A DNA stretch of 64,000 nucleotides, from assembly GCA_900466605.1 (NCBI GenBank), contig UBMU01000004.1:1-64000 (forward strand). Direction: 5' to 3'. A model generated the notes under the pieces. The model searched no databases. It saw only the letters and a program-made list of their open reading frames with translations, and had not been told where the DNA came from. Both the position numbers and the translations under genes were made by a program. The DNA is from Hyphomicrobiales bacterium. GTDB taxonomy: Bacteria; Pseudomonadota; Alphaproteobacteria; Rhizobiales; Rhizobiaceae. This document shows, one piece after another, positions 10,801 to 18,321 of this stretch; position 1 is the first letter of the stretch, and each line of letters opens with the position of its first letter.

Positions 10801-11156
10801 CGGAAACACCAGTGCTTTCTGCTAAAGCAGGCGAGACGGTTCGACTGCACTTCGTGCATCCGGGCGGCCATACCCGCCAGCAAGGCCTCGCCGTGAGCGG
10901 TCACTCCTGGAACCCATATCCTTGGAAAGAGGGCTCGCGGGTTCTCGATCCCACTGGTGGATCGAGCATACGCCAGGGTGTCTACAACGGCTTTGGGCCG
11001 ATGATGGGCGTGACGATGCAGTTTGTCGCGGGTGGGCCTTCGAGTGCAGTGCTCGATTATCTCATTCGTAGCCAGGCAAGCTTCCTCTTCGACGGCGGTC
11101 TTTGGGGGATTTTCCGGGTCGCCGATCAAGGCTCGACCGCTGCCAGTAACCAGTAA
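4893..11156 (+). CDS. Giant secreted multicopper oxidase
   Basis: A 2087-aa exported oxidase built from many cupredoxin domains. Start ATG 4893 follows CGGAG and leads straight into a signal peptide (~residues 1-36, hydrophobic run AALLLLTAMAP, cleavage near VLAATA). Copper ligands are visible in four motifs: HVFHLHAH (H497/H500/H502/H504), FHCHLYPHFAQGMW (H551, C552, H553, H557, M562: type 1 and type 3 site), QHIHLVKF (H904, H906) and THDHMGPSSHQQHG (H1041, H1043, H1049). This is a full blue-copper plus trinuclear set, but the pair usually C-terminal (HxHxH, HCH) comes first. Later domains keep degenerate versions (QHVFSMNG near 1408; HAGHGMAG near 1811; a His-rich HFVHPGGH near 1990). Length and motif style resemble giant oxidases linked to bacterial Mn(II) oxidation; the substrate here is inference. 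First gene of a packed six-gene operon. Confidence 0.85.
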   Translation: MLSFIAGRMYLLSFLSRLQIAALLLLTAMAPSAVLAATAPSSPTCGRVVKADIVAIEQAYLLNRFSAFVPAGMLFALRRDVVALDSTISAAPTPGNAMLRPDKRPRPIVLRVNEGDCLEVTFTNFLANTAEEEGGIPPQNGGRLPDHVQALPGSTPKTGVDLAEPVSVDMPRTRAASFHITGLSIDPIKDVECPVNAACGGDGSNVGLPSQQGIVFNPSTPNSEKAKFTHGSLAMPGQTVVTRWRADKDGAFFAYSMGAPVGGEGDGGQIGLGLFGAVNVEPKGSRWYRSQVTNAEMQAVKGSVKGGKHPYSNLSYEKTAGNSGPPILNLLDKENNIVHSDLNAIIVPPTSPDPGKCAVAYGAKCDDKPFREFTVIFHDEVHAQQAFAELEDESNPLHLIKDGMGINYGVSSMGSLVMSTKQFGKQVGPVKDCAECRAEEFFLSSWANGDPALILKYNDQGKAVGALYSDDPSNVHHSYLGDNVRFRNLHAGPKETHVFHLHAHQWVPDRKDPNSSYLDSQTISPGATFTYDIEFGGSGNRNYTPGDSIFHCHLYPHFAQGMWELWRSHDAFTDGKIGYFDPSKSAGPQNDPTGMNLPDKEVASGTETPALVPIPGASLAPMPTAAFRGYPFYIPGQPGHRPPQPVLDFDVDAPWTDLSTAPPADKVVDGGLPRHVVVEGEVVKNPAVLANALKTGGEAAQVIAERVATQNPAALSVLAGEWETLDLKPLKVEGEQDEQRAMQFHEGTLTAPGLVPAPSAPFPQSIWWRPKAYKSDRSTTVAGQPAIPGPAFFYVNGRNRAQGAPYAEPCPQDAPRRDYRAAFIQTELTYNKHGWFDPQGRMLILENDIKDIIDPDNRTSLPAPLFFRANSGECINFKSSNFVPAALNVDDFQVYTPTDTIGQHIHLVKFDVTSSDGSGNGFNYEDATFSPQEVRDRIFAYNRHLDEVGSPEQRLVPKAHPLFLPGGDIFEAAQRDPRYLPLLKRGECPPQGSASNSDYEELLRSEHPLCGAQRTTQRWWADPILNTVGGKDNTLRTVFTHDHMGPSSHQQHGLYAGLVIEPANSVWTRIGATVDSADLAAASKLNCNGRPDDPNMSPLCSKLIGGSDIASKTNPSLLKNAGSLLKDIEPRKPLKLRADGGPTSTMANILAPACVGDSDSLPGIQPEGGRNGACVPSHDTRREFDLAIADFGIAYNMALEPINPEPFADNGLRDKSAVRFGRRHVNTTLARPLAISSEDPGSQYFNYRHEPLALRISEATPDPILGGWNYSQHTRRAGLTQPCSIGDQDCLGDPANGFSTSVHARRDELLAKQPLSVVVAPGTREILRKKGMEARLDAVVASAERWRRNFNCALYSKELLPDSTGCDPKILRLEPWREFGDPATPVLPTFEGDRVQIRLIQGAQEAQHVFSMNGVKWHRLPGLTGLSDENNSGFVNTQPVGISEHFEFDVTANPIKQPISDYLYFGSSIDQLWDGLWGVMRTYRDTPQSEAAIPMRTSSTSSLVPRPRRFLAPLPDPVPTELGGDTRNPCATHDAADFENKPHRYFEVSAVRACDLYGSCGQVTQRGIDYNTRLGMEDQNALVYVLESAPRTCTIGGSSDPGSDMPACEELQDPQGGPARNGEVLQRLRLQFAAGRKLEPLVMHASAGQCIDVHLRNLLPPRLDDGPQNPGAGEEVAEARASFNFLPMITDGFNINQFRMSSSVGISPALVFQSPAFGDGSNVGLNSAVVVRGRDGPGSDPFSSAPDQLNRQGTLVPPCVVNAGIDGDEGQRCRGLFTWSATDFMGTGSDFNKPVEFGAMPLRSFGDPLKHAGHGMAGALVIGPKGSQVCEDDRFAYGLKNADGSPMLGPDGAPLRMTEGPSTEICTTEGSRYIDHAIIMQDAVFATHGGLPVENLSGAEEPDDYGVKAMNFKTEPLWARTGGDPSVGFPERNEHDQADMLSSAEIGAGPTMRCAAGIRPNNALSHPCDPETPVLSAKAGETVRLHFVHPGGHTRQQGLAVSGHSWNPYPWKEGSRVLDPTGGSSIRQGVYNGFGPMMGVTMQFVAGGPSSAVLDYLIRSQASFLFDGGLWGIFRVADQGSTAASNQ

Positions 11157-11169
11157 GCGAGGAAGGGAC

Positions 11170-11775
11170 GTGGCCTCAATCAATATCGTGGCGAAAGCCA
11201 ACCAGTTCTCCAGCCAATCGAGGGAGGTCCTGTGGGACCGAGTTGGAGGCGTGTCTACGGGTGCGGCCCTTTCAGATGATGCTCCCGTGCGCAATCGGCC
11301 GAACCTGTACGCTGCAAACGGAGCGCCTGTTACCATCAACCGGATTGGACCGGTCACGCGCTTGCGCATCAATGGCACCTCCATTGACGTGAACTTCGCT
11401 ACCGGCGAGTGCGCACTGATGGCCAAGTATCCTCCGGGATCCAGCCAGCCGAACAACACCCCGATCACCCTCACGTTCGACGCCCCTGTCATTGGTGTTG
11501 GTGGCTATCTCTCGATCCTCGGTGATCAGCAGCTTTACGACGGTCGCGGGTTGCACGCTGTCATGTGGGTGCTTTTGACCGGCGATCCTGAATGGAAACT
11601 TGCCCATGGCGACGGCATAACCGGACCGGCGCTCGTTGCCGGTAGCCTTCCGACCGCTCCATTTGTTGGTGCTGAGGCCGTTGGTGCAGCTCGGATCGAA
11701 AAGGTGTGCTTTGATGCGTCTCTGGCCGGCAACTTCGATCGGCTCGTCCTCTCACGCCTGTTCTGGATCGCGTGA
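11170..11775 (+). CDS. Oxidase-operon protein, unknown fold
   Basis: A 201-aa protein with no signal peptide that I can see. GTG 11170 is chosen because GAGGAAGG lies 3-10 bases upstream and 13 bases after the oxidase stop; the frame is open further left but overlaps the oxidase. The sequence is rich in short beta-prone segments separated by glycines (VTRLRINGTSIDVNFATG, PITLTFDAPVIGVGGYLSI, a closing IEKVCFDASLAGNFDRLVLS), suggesting a beta-sandwich or jelly-roll domain of the kind that ends in a conserved strand. One Cys in each half. It could be a cytoplasmic or leaderless secreted companion of the oxidase. No enzyme motif is seen. Its stop overlaps the next start (TGATG). Confidence 0.65.
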   Translation: MASINIVAKANQFSSQSREVLWDRVGGVSTGAALSDDAPVRNRPNLYAANGAPVTINRIGPVTRLRINGTSIDVNFATGECALMAKYPPGSSQPNNTPITLTFDAPVIGVGGYLSILGDQQLYDGRGLHAVMWVLLTGDPEWKLAHGDGITGPALVAGSLPTAPFVGAEAVGAARIEKVCFDASLAGNFDRLVLSRLFWIA

Positions 11776-13631
11776 TGTGCAGGCGCTTATTCAATTCGGT
11801 GGCGGCGTTGCTGACAATGCTGTCGGCGCCTGGCGCAATGGCAGCTGACGCGCAGGAAGGGCAGGGCGTCGACGGCGGTCTCAGCTTGCGCTGGACTTAC
11901 ACGCCAAACAAGGTTCACGACGGCCTTGGAACCCTTGATGTGTTCGTCTCTGACGCGGCGTCCGGAGCCCCACTTCAATACGAGAGGGGAGCATTGCTCG
12001 GTTGGATGCAACGGGATCGTGGTGCGCTGGTCGAGCAAGAAAAAAGCTGCGCTGACAGGATCAAGACGCTAGCAACACAAGGCATCGGCCGTCGAAGCGA
12101 CATTGATCTCAACCAGTATCGCATTGTGACCTTGAATTCAGACGGAAGCCTGGCGTTCATCAATCCGTTTGTAGGCTTCAACAACGCCAAGCTCGAATCC
12201 ATCATAGATCTCCAGGCTCGCCCCCTCGACTGGGCGCAGGCCAGGACACGGATGGAAATGTGGGTGCTCTTGTCCTCCGATCGACTTGTGGCAGTCGATC
12301 TCCAGTCGGCAGCGATTACGCGCAGCATCGATCTGCCGCAAGGGTCCTTAAGCAGGAGGATAATCCTCGATGAGAGCGCCGGGATGCTGTGGCTTGCGCT
12401 GCCTGCAACTGGGCAACTCGCGAGTTTGAACCTTAACGACGAAAGGGCCGGCCTGATTTTCACCGACGCACCTGGCGTCACGGATATACTCGCCACTGAT
12501 GACGGCAAGGTGGTGGCATGGCTTAACGGAGACAATATTGCGCGGCTAATAACGGGCGAAAACCCTGATCGCGAGGTGACATTGCCGGCGGCAGCCAGTG
12601 CCATAGTTCACAGCGACCAGGCCAAAGCAACGATCATCGTTTCGACGGATGGGACGCTTACTCTGGTGCCAGACGGGACGCCGAGCGAACGGCAACATTC
12701 ATCGATTGTCCTGCCGCATGCTGTTGCTACGATGCGGCTCATTGATCACGGACGGCGCCTTGTCGCCGTTGGAGGTGGTCGCGCGAGTATCATCGATCTC
12801 GCCAGAAACCGCGTTGTCATGGAGCTTGCGACGCCGCCTGGAGCTGACAGTATCGTGACGACCGACCAGTTCCTCTATGTGACCGGCGGACCGTCTGGTC
12901 GAGCAGCACTCTTCGGGCTTGACGATCTCATTCACAGCAAAAACCAGGCCCTCGATGTCATGGTCAGTTCGCCGAACCGGGCGCTGGACGACGGTGATGT
13001 GCCAAGCAGGATCGTTGCCTCACCGCAGGGAAACGGAATTCTCGTCGCCAGCGCGGGTGACGGAATGATCTACCAATACAGCGAAGGCATGATGGCGCCA
13101 GTTGGCAGCTACTCCAACTATCGCCGCGCAGCCGTTGGCCTCGATATTGTCGACTACTCATTCAGTCCAGTGGAACCCGGCCACTATCGTACAACGATAA
13201 GGAACGACAGCGCCGGTCGCTATGAATTGCTGATCGGTGCCGTCCGTCCCCGCCTTGCCAGTTGTTCTGCCCTGATCCTTGAGGGCAGTACCAACAACCA
13301 AGCTGCATCTGCACGTCTGCAAGCTCAGTACATCAGCGCGGAAGCAACTGCTAGTCGCCGGGAAAAAGTTCGCGTTCGGGTTCTGGAGACATTGCCGGGG
13401 CGCGAAGCTACGGCGCTTTCTGGTCTAAGGGACCTTACTCTTCTCGTATTCGACAAGCATTCAGGATGGCAGCGCCGCATCCCACTCAGTGATGAGGGCG
13501 ATGGTGAGTACGAGGCAGTCTTTCCGCTGCCCAAAGCCGCGACTTACGACCTCCTTGTGTCCAGCCAGTCTGCCAACCTTTCCTTCGTCGAAGGACATAT
13601 GGGCGAGCAAAGATTGGGGCTGACGCCATGA
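11775..13631 (+). CDS. Secreted beta-propeller-like protein
   Basis: A 618-aa exported protein. Signal peptide at residues ~1-22 (LFNSVAALLTMLSAPGAMAA). From ~120 to ~430 there are repeated ~40-residue blocks of the type IDLxxxxITRSIDLPQG, ...MLWLALPATGQLASLNL, ...LFTDAPGVTDILATDDG, ...IIDLARNRVVMEL, ...DQFLYVTGG, typical of YVTN/NHL-type propeller blades. The last ~170 residues are a separate beta domain (HYRTTIRNDSAGRYELLIGA). Start ATG 11775 overlaps the previous stop; GTG 11772 is the alternative. No haem or metal-ligand cluster is evident. It probably works as a scaffold or partner of the oxidase in the periplasm; the function is inference from the operon. Confidence 0.75.
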   Translation: MCRRLFNSVAALLTMLSAPGAMAADAQEGQGVDGGLSLRWTYTPNKVHDGLGTLDVFVSDAASGAPLQYERGALLGWMQRDRGALVEQEKSCADRIKTLATQGIGRRSDIDLNQYRIVTLNSDGSLAFINPFVGFNNAKLESIIDLQARPLDWAQARTRMEMWVLLSSDRLVAVDLQSAAITRSIDLPQGSLSRRIILDESAGMLWLALPATGQLASLNLNDERAGLIFTDAPGVTDILATDDGKVVAWLNGDNIARLITGENPDREVTLPAAASAIVHSDQAKATIIVSTDGTLTLVPDGTPSERQHSSIVLPHAVATMRLIDHGRRLVAVGGGRASIIDLARNRVVMELATPPGADSIVTTDQFLYVTGGPSGRAALFGLDDLIHSKNQALDVMVSSPNRALDDGDVPSRIVASPQGNGILVASAGDGMIYQYSEGMMAPVGSYSNYRRAAVGLDIVDYSFSPVEPGHYRTTIRNDSAGRYELLIGAVRPRLASCSALILEGSTNNQAASARLQAQYISAEATASRREKVRVRVLETLPGREATALSGLRDLTLLVFDKHSGWQRRIPLSDEGDGEYEAVFPLPKAATYDLLVSSQSANLSFVEGHMGEQRLGLTP

Positions 13632-14218
13632 CACCAAAGGCAGCAGCAACACTTGTATCCGCGACGATATTTACGCTCGCTCAAGTCTGGGCATCGCAAG
13701 CTCAGGATTGGTGGCTCAAGACGGGACCTGTCCCACCGCACGTGGAGCTCGTCGATCAGGACAATAAGCCACGCAGGTTCGACGAACTGATCCGGGATCG
13801 CCCAGTGGTCGTGAGTTTCTTCTTCACGGGTTGCCAGACCGTCTGCCCCACTCAGACAGCGCAACTATCACTACTTCAGGAAAATGTCGCGCGTCAGCAA
13901 CTGCCGCTGATAGCTCGCCCACTTTTGCTCTCGATTTCGCTCGATCCATATGGCGACACCCCACAGTCGATCCGGGAGTATGCGGCACGCTTTGGTGTTG
14001 AACTTGGGGATGAACAGAACTGGCTGATGCTGACAGGGAGCTTCGAAGATCTCCGTCAGGTCTGGCGAAGTTTCGAACAGGATGCCGGTAATCCCGTAGA
14101 CCACTCCGCCCTGTTCTGGGTGGGCCAGCCGGCCAACAAGCGCTGGACGCGTACAGATGTCACGGCGTCTCCTGCCACGCTGCTGGCGTTGCTGACAGAG
14201 AAGGGGGACGCTCAGTGA
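13628..14218 (+). CDS. SCO1/SenC-family copper chaperone
   Basis: A 196-aa thioredoxin-fold protein of the SCO1/SenC/PrrC family, which delivers copper or keeps copper-site cysteines reduced during assembly of copper enzymes. Export signal at ~1-26 (ATLVSATIFTLAQVWASQAQ). The CxxxC copper motif is present as GCQTVCPTQ (C69, C73), and the distal histidine as PVDHSALFW (H160), the three known Cu ligands. A LSISLDPYGDTPQSI segment matches the conserved LISVDPxxDTPxxL. ATG overlaps the preceding stop (ATGA). In this operon it very likely metallates the giant oxidase rather than cytochrome oxidase, since no cox genes are nearby. Confidence 0.9.
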   Translation: MTPKAAATLVSATIFTLAQVWASQAQDWWLKTGPVPPHVELVDQDNKPRRFDELIRDRPVVVSFFFTGCQTVCPTQTAQLSLLQENVARQQLPLIARPLLLSISLDPYGDTPQSIREYAARFGVELGDEQNWLMLTGSFEDLRQVWRSFEQDAGNPVDHSALFWVGQPANKRWTRTDVTASPATLLALLTEKGDAQ

Positions 14219-15516
14219 GATGTTCCGGCCTCATCACTGCGGCGGCAATAGCTTTCCTCTATTCGTGGGGGAGCGCCTGCGCTGATGCAGACACGAGTGG
14301 CCGCAATCTATTCCAGGGGTTTCGGCCTTTTCAGGCCGGGCCTGAGGCAACCAATAGAAATCTACCAACAAGTTTTGCTGCTTGCGCCAATTGTCATGGC
14401 GTCAGTGGGGCAGGCAAGTTGGAAGGCGGCGTCCAAATTCCGCCGGTTGATATCAGATCACTGACTGGCACGCGCGGTATCCTGCCAGGGTTTGCAACAG
14501 GTGAAATGATCCTGGCTGCCATTGAGAATGGTGTCGGGCGAGGTGGGCGTCCGCTTGGGTCGATCATGCCCCGTTACAATCTGACAGACGAGGAAGCCCG
14601 CGCTTTGCTGCTTTATCTCTCTGAGGTCGGAACGCGCGAGGACCAGCCGCATGGCGTTTCTTCCAGCAATGTTCGACTGGGAACGTTGCTGCCAGTCACG
14701 GGACCGCTCGCAGATGAAGGAAAGGCGATCCTTGCCGGCATGCAGGAGACTGTCGAAACCCTCAACAGCAATGGCGGCATCTATGGTCGTCGCATCGTGT
14801 TGGTCACGCAGGATGTCGCGAAAGATCCTCTCGGTGCCCTCGAGACACTTTTAAAAGGCAACATCTATGCGGTTGTCGGCGGCATGTGGCCGGCCAATGA
14901 GACAGAACTGGAGGAGCGGCTGGCTGCGGCACACGTGTCCGCGATCGCTAGCCTGGTGGTACGTGATAGCCCGCCAACCAAGACATCCTGGATCACCGAC
15001 ATGATGGCGCCTCGCGATAGTCAGGAGCAGCGTCTGCAATCAGCGCTCCTCGCCTGCAAGACGGTTGGACCGCGATGGCTGTTGATCACGCGTCGCGAGG
15101 ACAAAACAGGTCCTTTGGCCGAAGGTATCGAGGCTGTTGACAGGACAGCACTCGATACGCCGGAGAGAAGCGAGCCGGGATGCATCGGCTACGATATCGC
15201 CCGCCTTCAGATGGTGGAGGAAGCCAGCCTCGATGGCTGGCAGCGCGAAGTCGTCCTGCCGTTTCCGAGCGCCCTTCTGCGTGGAGATGATAGCAACATC
15301 TGGCGAAGGCTTGGCCAGGCGGCAATCAAGGTTACCGCTGAAGCACTCTCGGCCTCAGGCGCTGGTCTTCACGAGAGGTCGCTTCTGGAGGCGCTGCCGG
15401 ATTTGAAGGGATTCGAGCCGATTGACGGCGCGCCGATCCAGTTTTCCCCGAGCCATAAGGTCGCCTGGGATCCAGACATCCTGTCGTTGGGACCAACCAG
15501 CGCCAGCCAGCGTTGA
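14215..15516 (+). CDS. Cytochrome c fused to periplasmic-binding domain
   Basis: A 433-aa exported fusion. Signal peptide ~1-25. Residues ~45-140 form a class I cytochrome c domain: haem motif CANCH (C57, C60, H61) with axial Met probably M118 (GSIMPRYNLTDEEARAL). From ~150 the sequence changes to a branched-chain-amino-acid-type periplasmic-binding fold (VRLGTLLPVTGPLADEGKAI, LNSNGGIYGRRIVL, KGNIYAVVGGMW), continuing to ~425. Start GTG 14215 overlaps the SCO stop (GTGA). The fusion suggests electron transfer coupled to binding of a small molecule, or a binding domain recruited as a docking module. It is the best candidate for the electron acceptor of the oxidase or a donor to it. Confidence 0.85.
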   Translation: MRCSGLITAAAIAFLYSWGSACADADTSGRNLFQGFRPFQAGPEATNRNLPTSFAACANCHGVSGAGKLEGGVQIPPVDIRSLTGTRGILPGFATGEMILAAIENGVGRGGRPLGSIMPRYNLTDEEARALLLYLSEVGTREDQPHGVSSSNVRLGTLLPVTGPLADEGKAILAGMQETVETLNSNGGIYGRRIVLVTQDVAKDPLGALETLLKGNIYAVVGGMWPANETELEERLAAAHVSAIASLVVRDSPPTKTSWITDMMAPRDSQEQRLQSALLACKTVGPRWLLITRREDKTGPLAEGIEAVDRTALDTPERSEPGCIGYDIARLQMVEEASLDGWQREVVLPFPSALLRGDDSNIWRRLGQAAIKVTAEALSASGAGLHERSLLEALPDLKGFEPIDGAPIQFSPSHKVAWDPDILSLGPTSASQR

Positions 15517-15551
15517 ACCGGGCTCTAGGCCCGACACCGGAGGAGCAGAAC

Positions 15552-17042
15552 ATGGCAAGAGAGTTCAACAGAAAGCGAACCTGCTTCACGCTGATTGCCG
15601 TTGCGGCATTTTCGGTGTCGTTCGTTGGCGCAAGGGCGCAGGTAATGGAGCCGTCGTTCGCCATCGCCGGTGAAATTGAGGCCTTTGCGCTTGATGCGCC
15701 CTCCAACCCAATTTCCGGCGCGAAGATGACTGTCTCCAACATACCGATCACCTTGCCGACCAGCCTGCTCGTCACGATGCCTGGAAAGTATTTGACGCCT
15801 CACGATCTGTTTCTCGATCCGGCAGGCAATCTTCAGGCATCAAGCGGGCTAGCGCTTGGCGACCCCGTACCACCAAAGACCGCTTTTGAGGCGGAAATAA
15901 TCGGCAATATCGTCAACGGGGAATATGTCGCGGGGGTTGTTCACCTTTCTCAAGGAGCACTCCATAGCGGCGCTGGCTTTATCCAGAGCATCGACTACGC
16001 GACGGGCGAAATGCGCATTGGGGCAAAGGGCGGGGCAGTTGGGGCGCGGGTCAGATTAAACGACACGAAGGGCATCTATGGATTGCGCAACGACGAAGGT
16101 GCCAAGGCATCGCTTGCATTGGATGCACGCTTTGAGCTTGATCCGGAGAACTCGCCAGTGCACGCCAAAACGGGATATCCAGTGTGCATACCGCGTAGCG
16201 ATCCGCTCGTTGCCGACGATCCAAAGTGCCCGGCGGCAAACAGACCGGTTGGAGCGAACGCCTATCGGTTTACCTGTACTCGAAGTGGGGATCCGGCAGC
16301 GTCGAACGATGCCCCGTCTCACTTATGCAATCCCGAATTGCCGGTGCTCCTCAGAAAGGACGATTACGTGACGTTCATGGGAGTCCTGCAGCCTGATCCA
16401 GCTGGCGGCTTCCTGATCTCGGCATATGGGCTTGATGCAGAGCTCGGCATTTATACCTCGCCAGGATCCGAGCCCGTCTATCTGTTTATCGAGGAGGCCC
16501 TTCAGGGAACAAAGGGCGAGCCATTCGCCGATGTCCCGCAGGAGGAGACGACACGCTTTCGCATTGTTGGATTTACGACAGATCCCACACGCAATGTCGA
16601 TGTGAGTATCATCGACACGGATCGCAGCAACATTGGATTTTCATTCACCGGACCAGCGGGACTTTCTCCTTCGAACGGTGCACAGCTTGGACGGTTTCGC
16701 AATACTTGGCCGTCGAAAGATAATGCGCGTGCGGTGCGCCGTGATGTCCAGACAACGGTCATCGGTAGCCCTCGAGGCGTTCTGGCGAACGGGCTGACGT
16801 CAGGCACTTACGTCGCGCCGATTTCGGAATACATATACCCCGAAGTCACCCGGTTCGGCGTACCTGGCTATCCAAGCCCGGTATCGTTTGAGAACTTCTG
16901 CTTCCTCCTTAACGCAGGCGGGTCATTTCCCGCATCGTCCGGTGACATTGCGCTAGCTGCGCCAACGCCGTTTCCGTCTTCAGGTCACGCGCTGTCACAA
17001 CCGATCGGCGCTGGCCCGGCGCGGGTGTGCGACGGTCAGTAG
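15552..17042 (+). CDS. Exported protein of the oxidase operon
   Basis: A 496-aa secreted protein that I do not recognise. ATG 15552 follows GGAGGAG and starts a signal peptide (RKRTCFTLIAVAAFSVSFVGARAQ, ending ~residue 31); an ORF extension to 15513 overlaps the previous gene and is less likely. The mature part is rich in beta-prone segments with few charged clusters; six or seven cysteines are grouped in pairs between ~210 and ~265 (YPVCIPRSD, DPKCPAANR, FTCTRSG, HLCNPEL), which may form disulfides. No HxH or HCH copper motif and no CxxCH are present. Being the last gene of the set, it may be a structural or surface partner of the oxidase. Confidence 0.7.
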   Translation: MAREFNRKRTCFTLIAVAAFSVSFVGARAQVMEPSFAIAGEIEAFALDAPSNPISGAKMTVSNIPITLPTSLLVTMPGKYLTPHDLFLDPAGNLQASSGLALGDPVPPKTAFEAEIIGNIVNGEYVAGVVHLSQGALHSGAGFIQSIDYATGEMRIGAKGGAVGARVRLNDTKGIYGLRNDEGAKASLALDARFELDPENSPVHAKTGYPVCIPRSDPLVADDPKCPAANRPVGANAYRFTCTRSGDPAASNDAPSHLCNPELPVLLRKDDYVTFMGVLQPDPAGGFLISAYGLDAELGIYTSPGSEPVYLFIEEALQGTKGEPFADVPQEETTRFRIVGFTTDPTRNVDVSIIDTDRSNIGFSFTGPAGLSPSNGAQLGRFRNTWPSKDNARAVRRDVQTTVIGSPRGVLANGLTSGTYVAPISEYIYPEVTRFGVPGYPSPVSFENFCFLLNAGGSFPASSGDIALAAPTPFPSSGHALSQPIGAGPARVCDGQ

Positions 17043-17679
17043 CTCGTTTGGCTTGGGCTCGCCAAGTCGCGCACGAAAAGGTCGTGGCGATGTTTGTTAC
17101 AGTCATGAAGAACCGGGGCAACGCGCAGACACCTGATATCAATCCCCCTGCACTGGCCGGCCCGGGTGTATATCCAAGGGCATGAAAACCCCTCATGAAA
17201 AGAAACCGGTAAAATATATTACGGCAACATACACGGCAGCGCAGATAAAAAGCAGCAAAACTGGTCTCAGCATGCGACCTCCTAGATGAGGACCCCATTG
17301 CTACAGGGAGGTGTGAAGCCGCGCAAGCGCCATACCAGGGCCTCACGATCTGAGTGCGGAACATCGACTTGTCCGTGAGAATGCAATTCTTTGGCATGAC
17401 AGTGTACAGCACGCGTAACGCCAAGGGGCTGCGCGGGTGTGTAACGCTTCTGTGCCGGGGTCGGAATCCAGACCTCTCGGTCATACCGGAAATTACCGCT
17501 CTCGGGCTTGATCTGGGCGTTGGACTGGAGGGGGCGCGCGACGGAACAGCAATTTGGTGCAGGCTGAGCCTTCTTTTAAACTACGCTTCGCCCATAATAT
17601 AAGTATAGCGTAAAATAAGAGGTTGTTTATATTCTGCTGTTATTGGACCGTATACAAGCTATGGGGAGACGGAAGCGAA
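17043..17679. other. Intergenic after the oxidase operon
   Basis: About 640 bases. It holds a small minus-strand reading frame (17193-17273, listed separately). A short inverted repeat TTGGC/GCCAA sits just after the operon stop (17049-17066) but has no T-tract, so it is not a convincing terminator. The AT-rich stretch at 17570-17640 probably holds the promoter for the gene at 17680. Confidence 0.45.
17193..17273 (-). CDS. Candidate 26-aa membrane peptide
   Basis: A 27-codon frame, ATG 17273 to TGA 17193-17195, preceded by TAGGAGG at ideal spacing. The product MLRPVLLLFICAAVYVAVIY is almost entirely one hydrophobic helix, with a TGFFS tail. Such single-helix peptides often modulate larger membrane proteins. 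The strong ribosome-binding site and uninterrupted apolar run are the whole case; it is convergent with the oxidase operon. Confidence 0.45.
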   Translation of the reverse strand: MLRPVLLLFICAAVYVAVIYFTGFFS

Positions 17680-18159
17680 ATGCCCCCTGCGGAAGATGTT
17701 ACCGGACGAAAGTACAGTCGCCTGACGGCCTTGGGCCCAGATCGCGCACCTGGGCGGCATAAGCGCTGGATCTTCCTTTGTGATTGCGGCCAGCAACGCT
17801 CGATGTTTCTGGCCGCGGTAAAGAAAGGTGATAGCAGGAGTTGCGGATGTCTGAGAGCCGAGCGAAACCGCGAGCGATCTCTCCTGCATGGACATTCGAT
17901 TGGCTACAAGGTGTCTCCGACAAGGCGCGCATATGCCGAAGCCAAAAGTCGGTGCTGCAACAAATCCGACCGGCTGTATGAAAAGTTCGGCGCAGTGGGC
18001 ATCGAAATGTGTCTCCGCTGGATCGGCAGCTTTTCAGCCTTCCTTGAAGACATGGGAGAACGTCCCCCCGGCACCGTTCTTCGTCGCCTCGAAGAGAACG
18101 GAAACTTCGAACCGTCAAATTGCTACTGGGCTCTGAAGGAAAAAAAGCATTCAATCTAA
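17680..18159 (+). CDS. Phage-type zinc-finger protein, unknown function
   Basis: A 159-aa protein resembling hypothetical proteins of phages and integrated elements. Residues ~10-50 have the pattern GRKYSRLTALG...RWIFLCDCGQQRSM...SRSCGCLRAE: two CxC pairs that would bind one zinc. The second half (RAYAEAKSRCCN, WIGSFSAFLEDMGERP, RRLEENGNFEPSNCYWA) is a conserved companion region that often accompanies HNH-like folds, but no complete HNH triad is visible. ATG 17680 has GGAGACGGAAG upstream; an in-frame start at 17623 has no ribosome-binding site. It stands alone, so a DNA-binding or nuclease role is only a guess. Confidence 0.65.
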   Translation: MPPAEDVTGRKYSRLTALGPDRAPGRHKRWIFLCDCGQQRSMFLAAVKKGDSRSCGCLRAERNRERSLLHGHSIGYKVSPTRRAYAEAKSRCCNKSDRLYEKFGAVGIEMCLRWIGSFSAFLEDMGERPPGTVLRRLEENGNFEPSNCYWALKEKKHSI

Positions 18160-18321
18160 AACGAGGCTTTGCTGGCTTCGGAAGAATACCCCGCGTTTTC
18201 AACCCACTCGAAAGTTGTAAGCACAACTCTCGAGTATTCAGTTCAATCTCGCGGGGCAATTTTCCCCAACTGTGCTCCCAAGGCAATCGTTTGAAACCGA
18301 TTGCTCGAGATCCTCCACTAA

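Noticed and set aside
10713..11492. 259-codon minus-strand open frame across the end of the oxidase gene
   Set aside because: It lies antisense to the oxidase and its neighbour, has no ribosome-binding site or motif, and is a by-product of GC-rich codon use.
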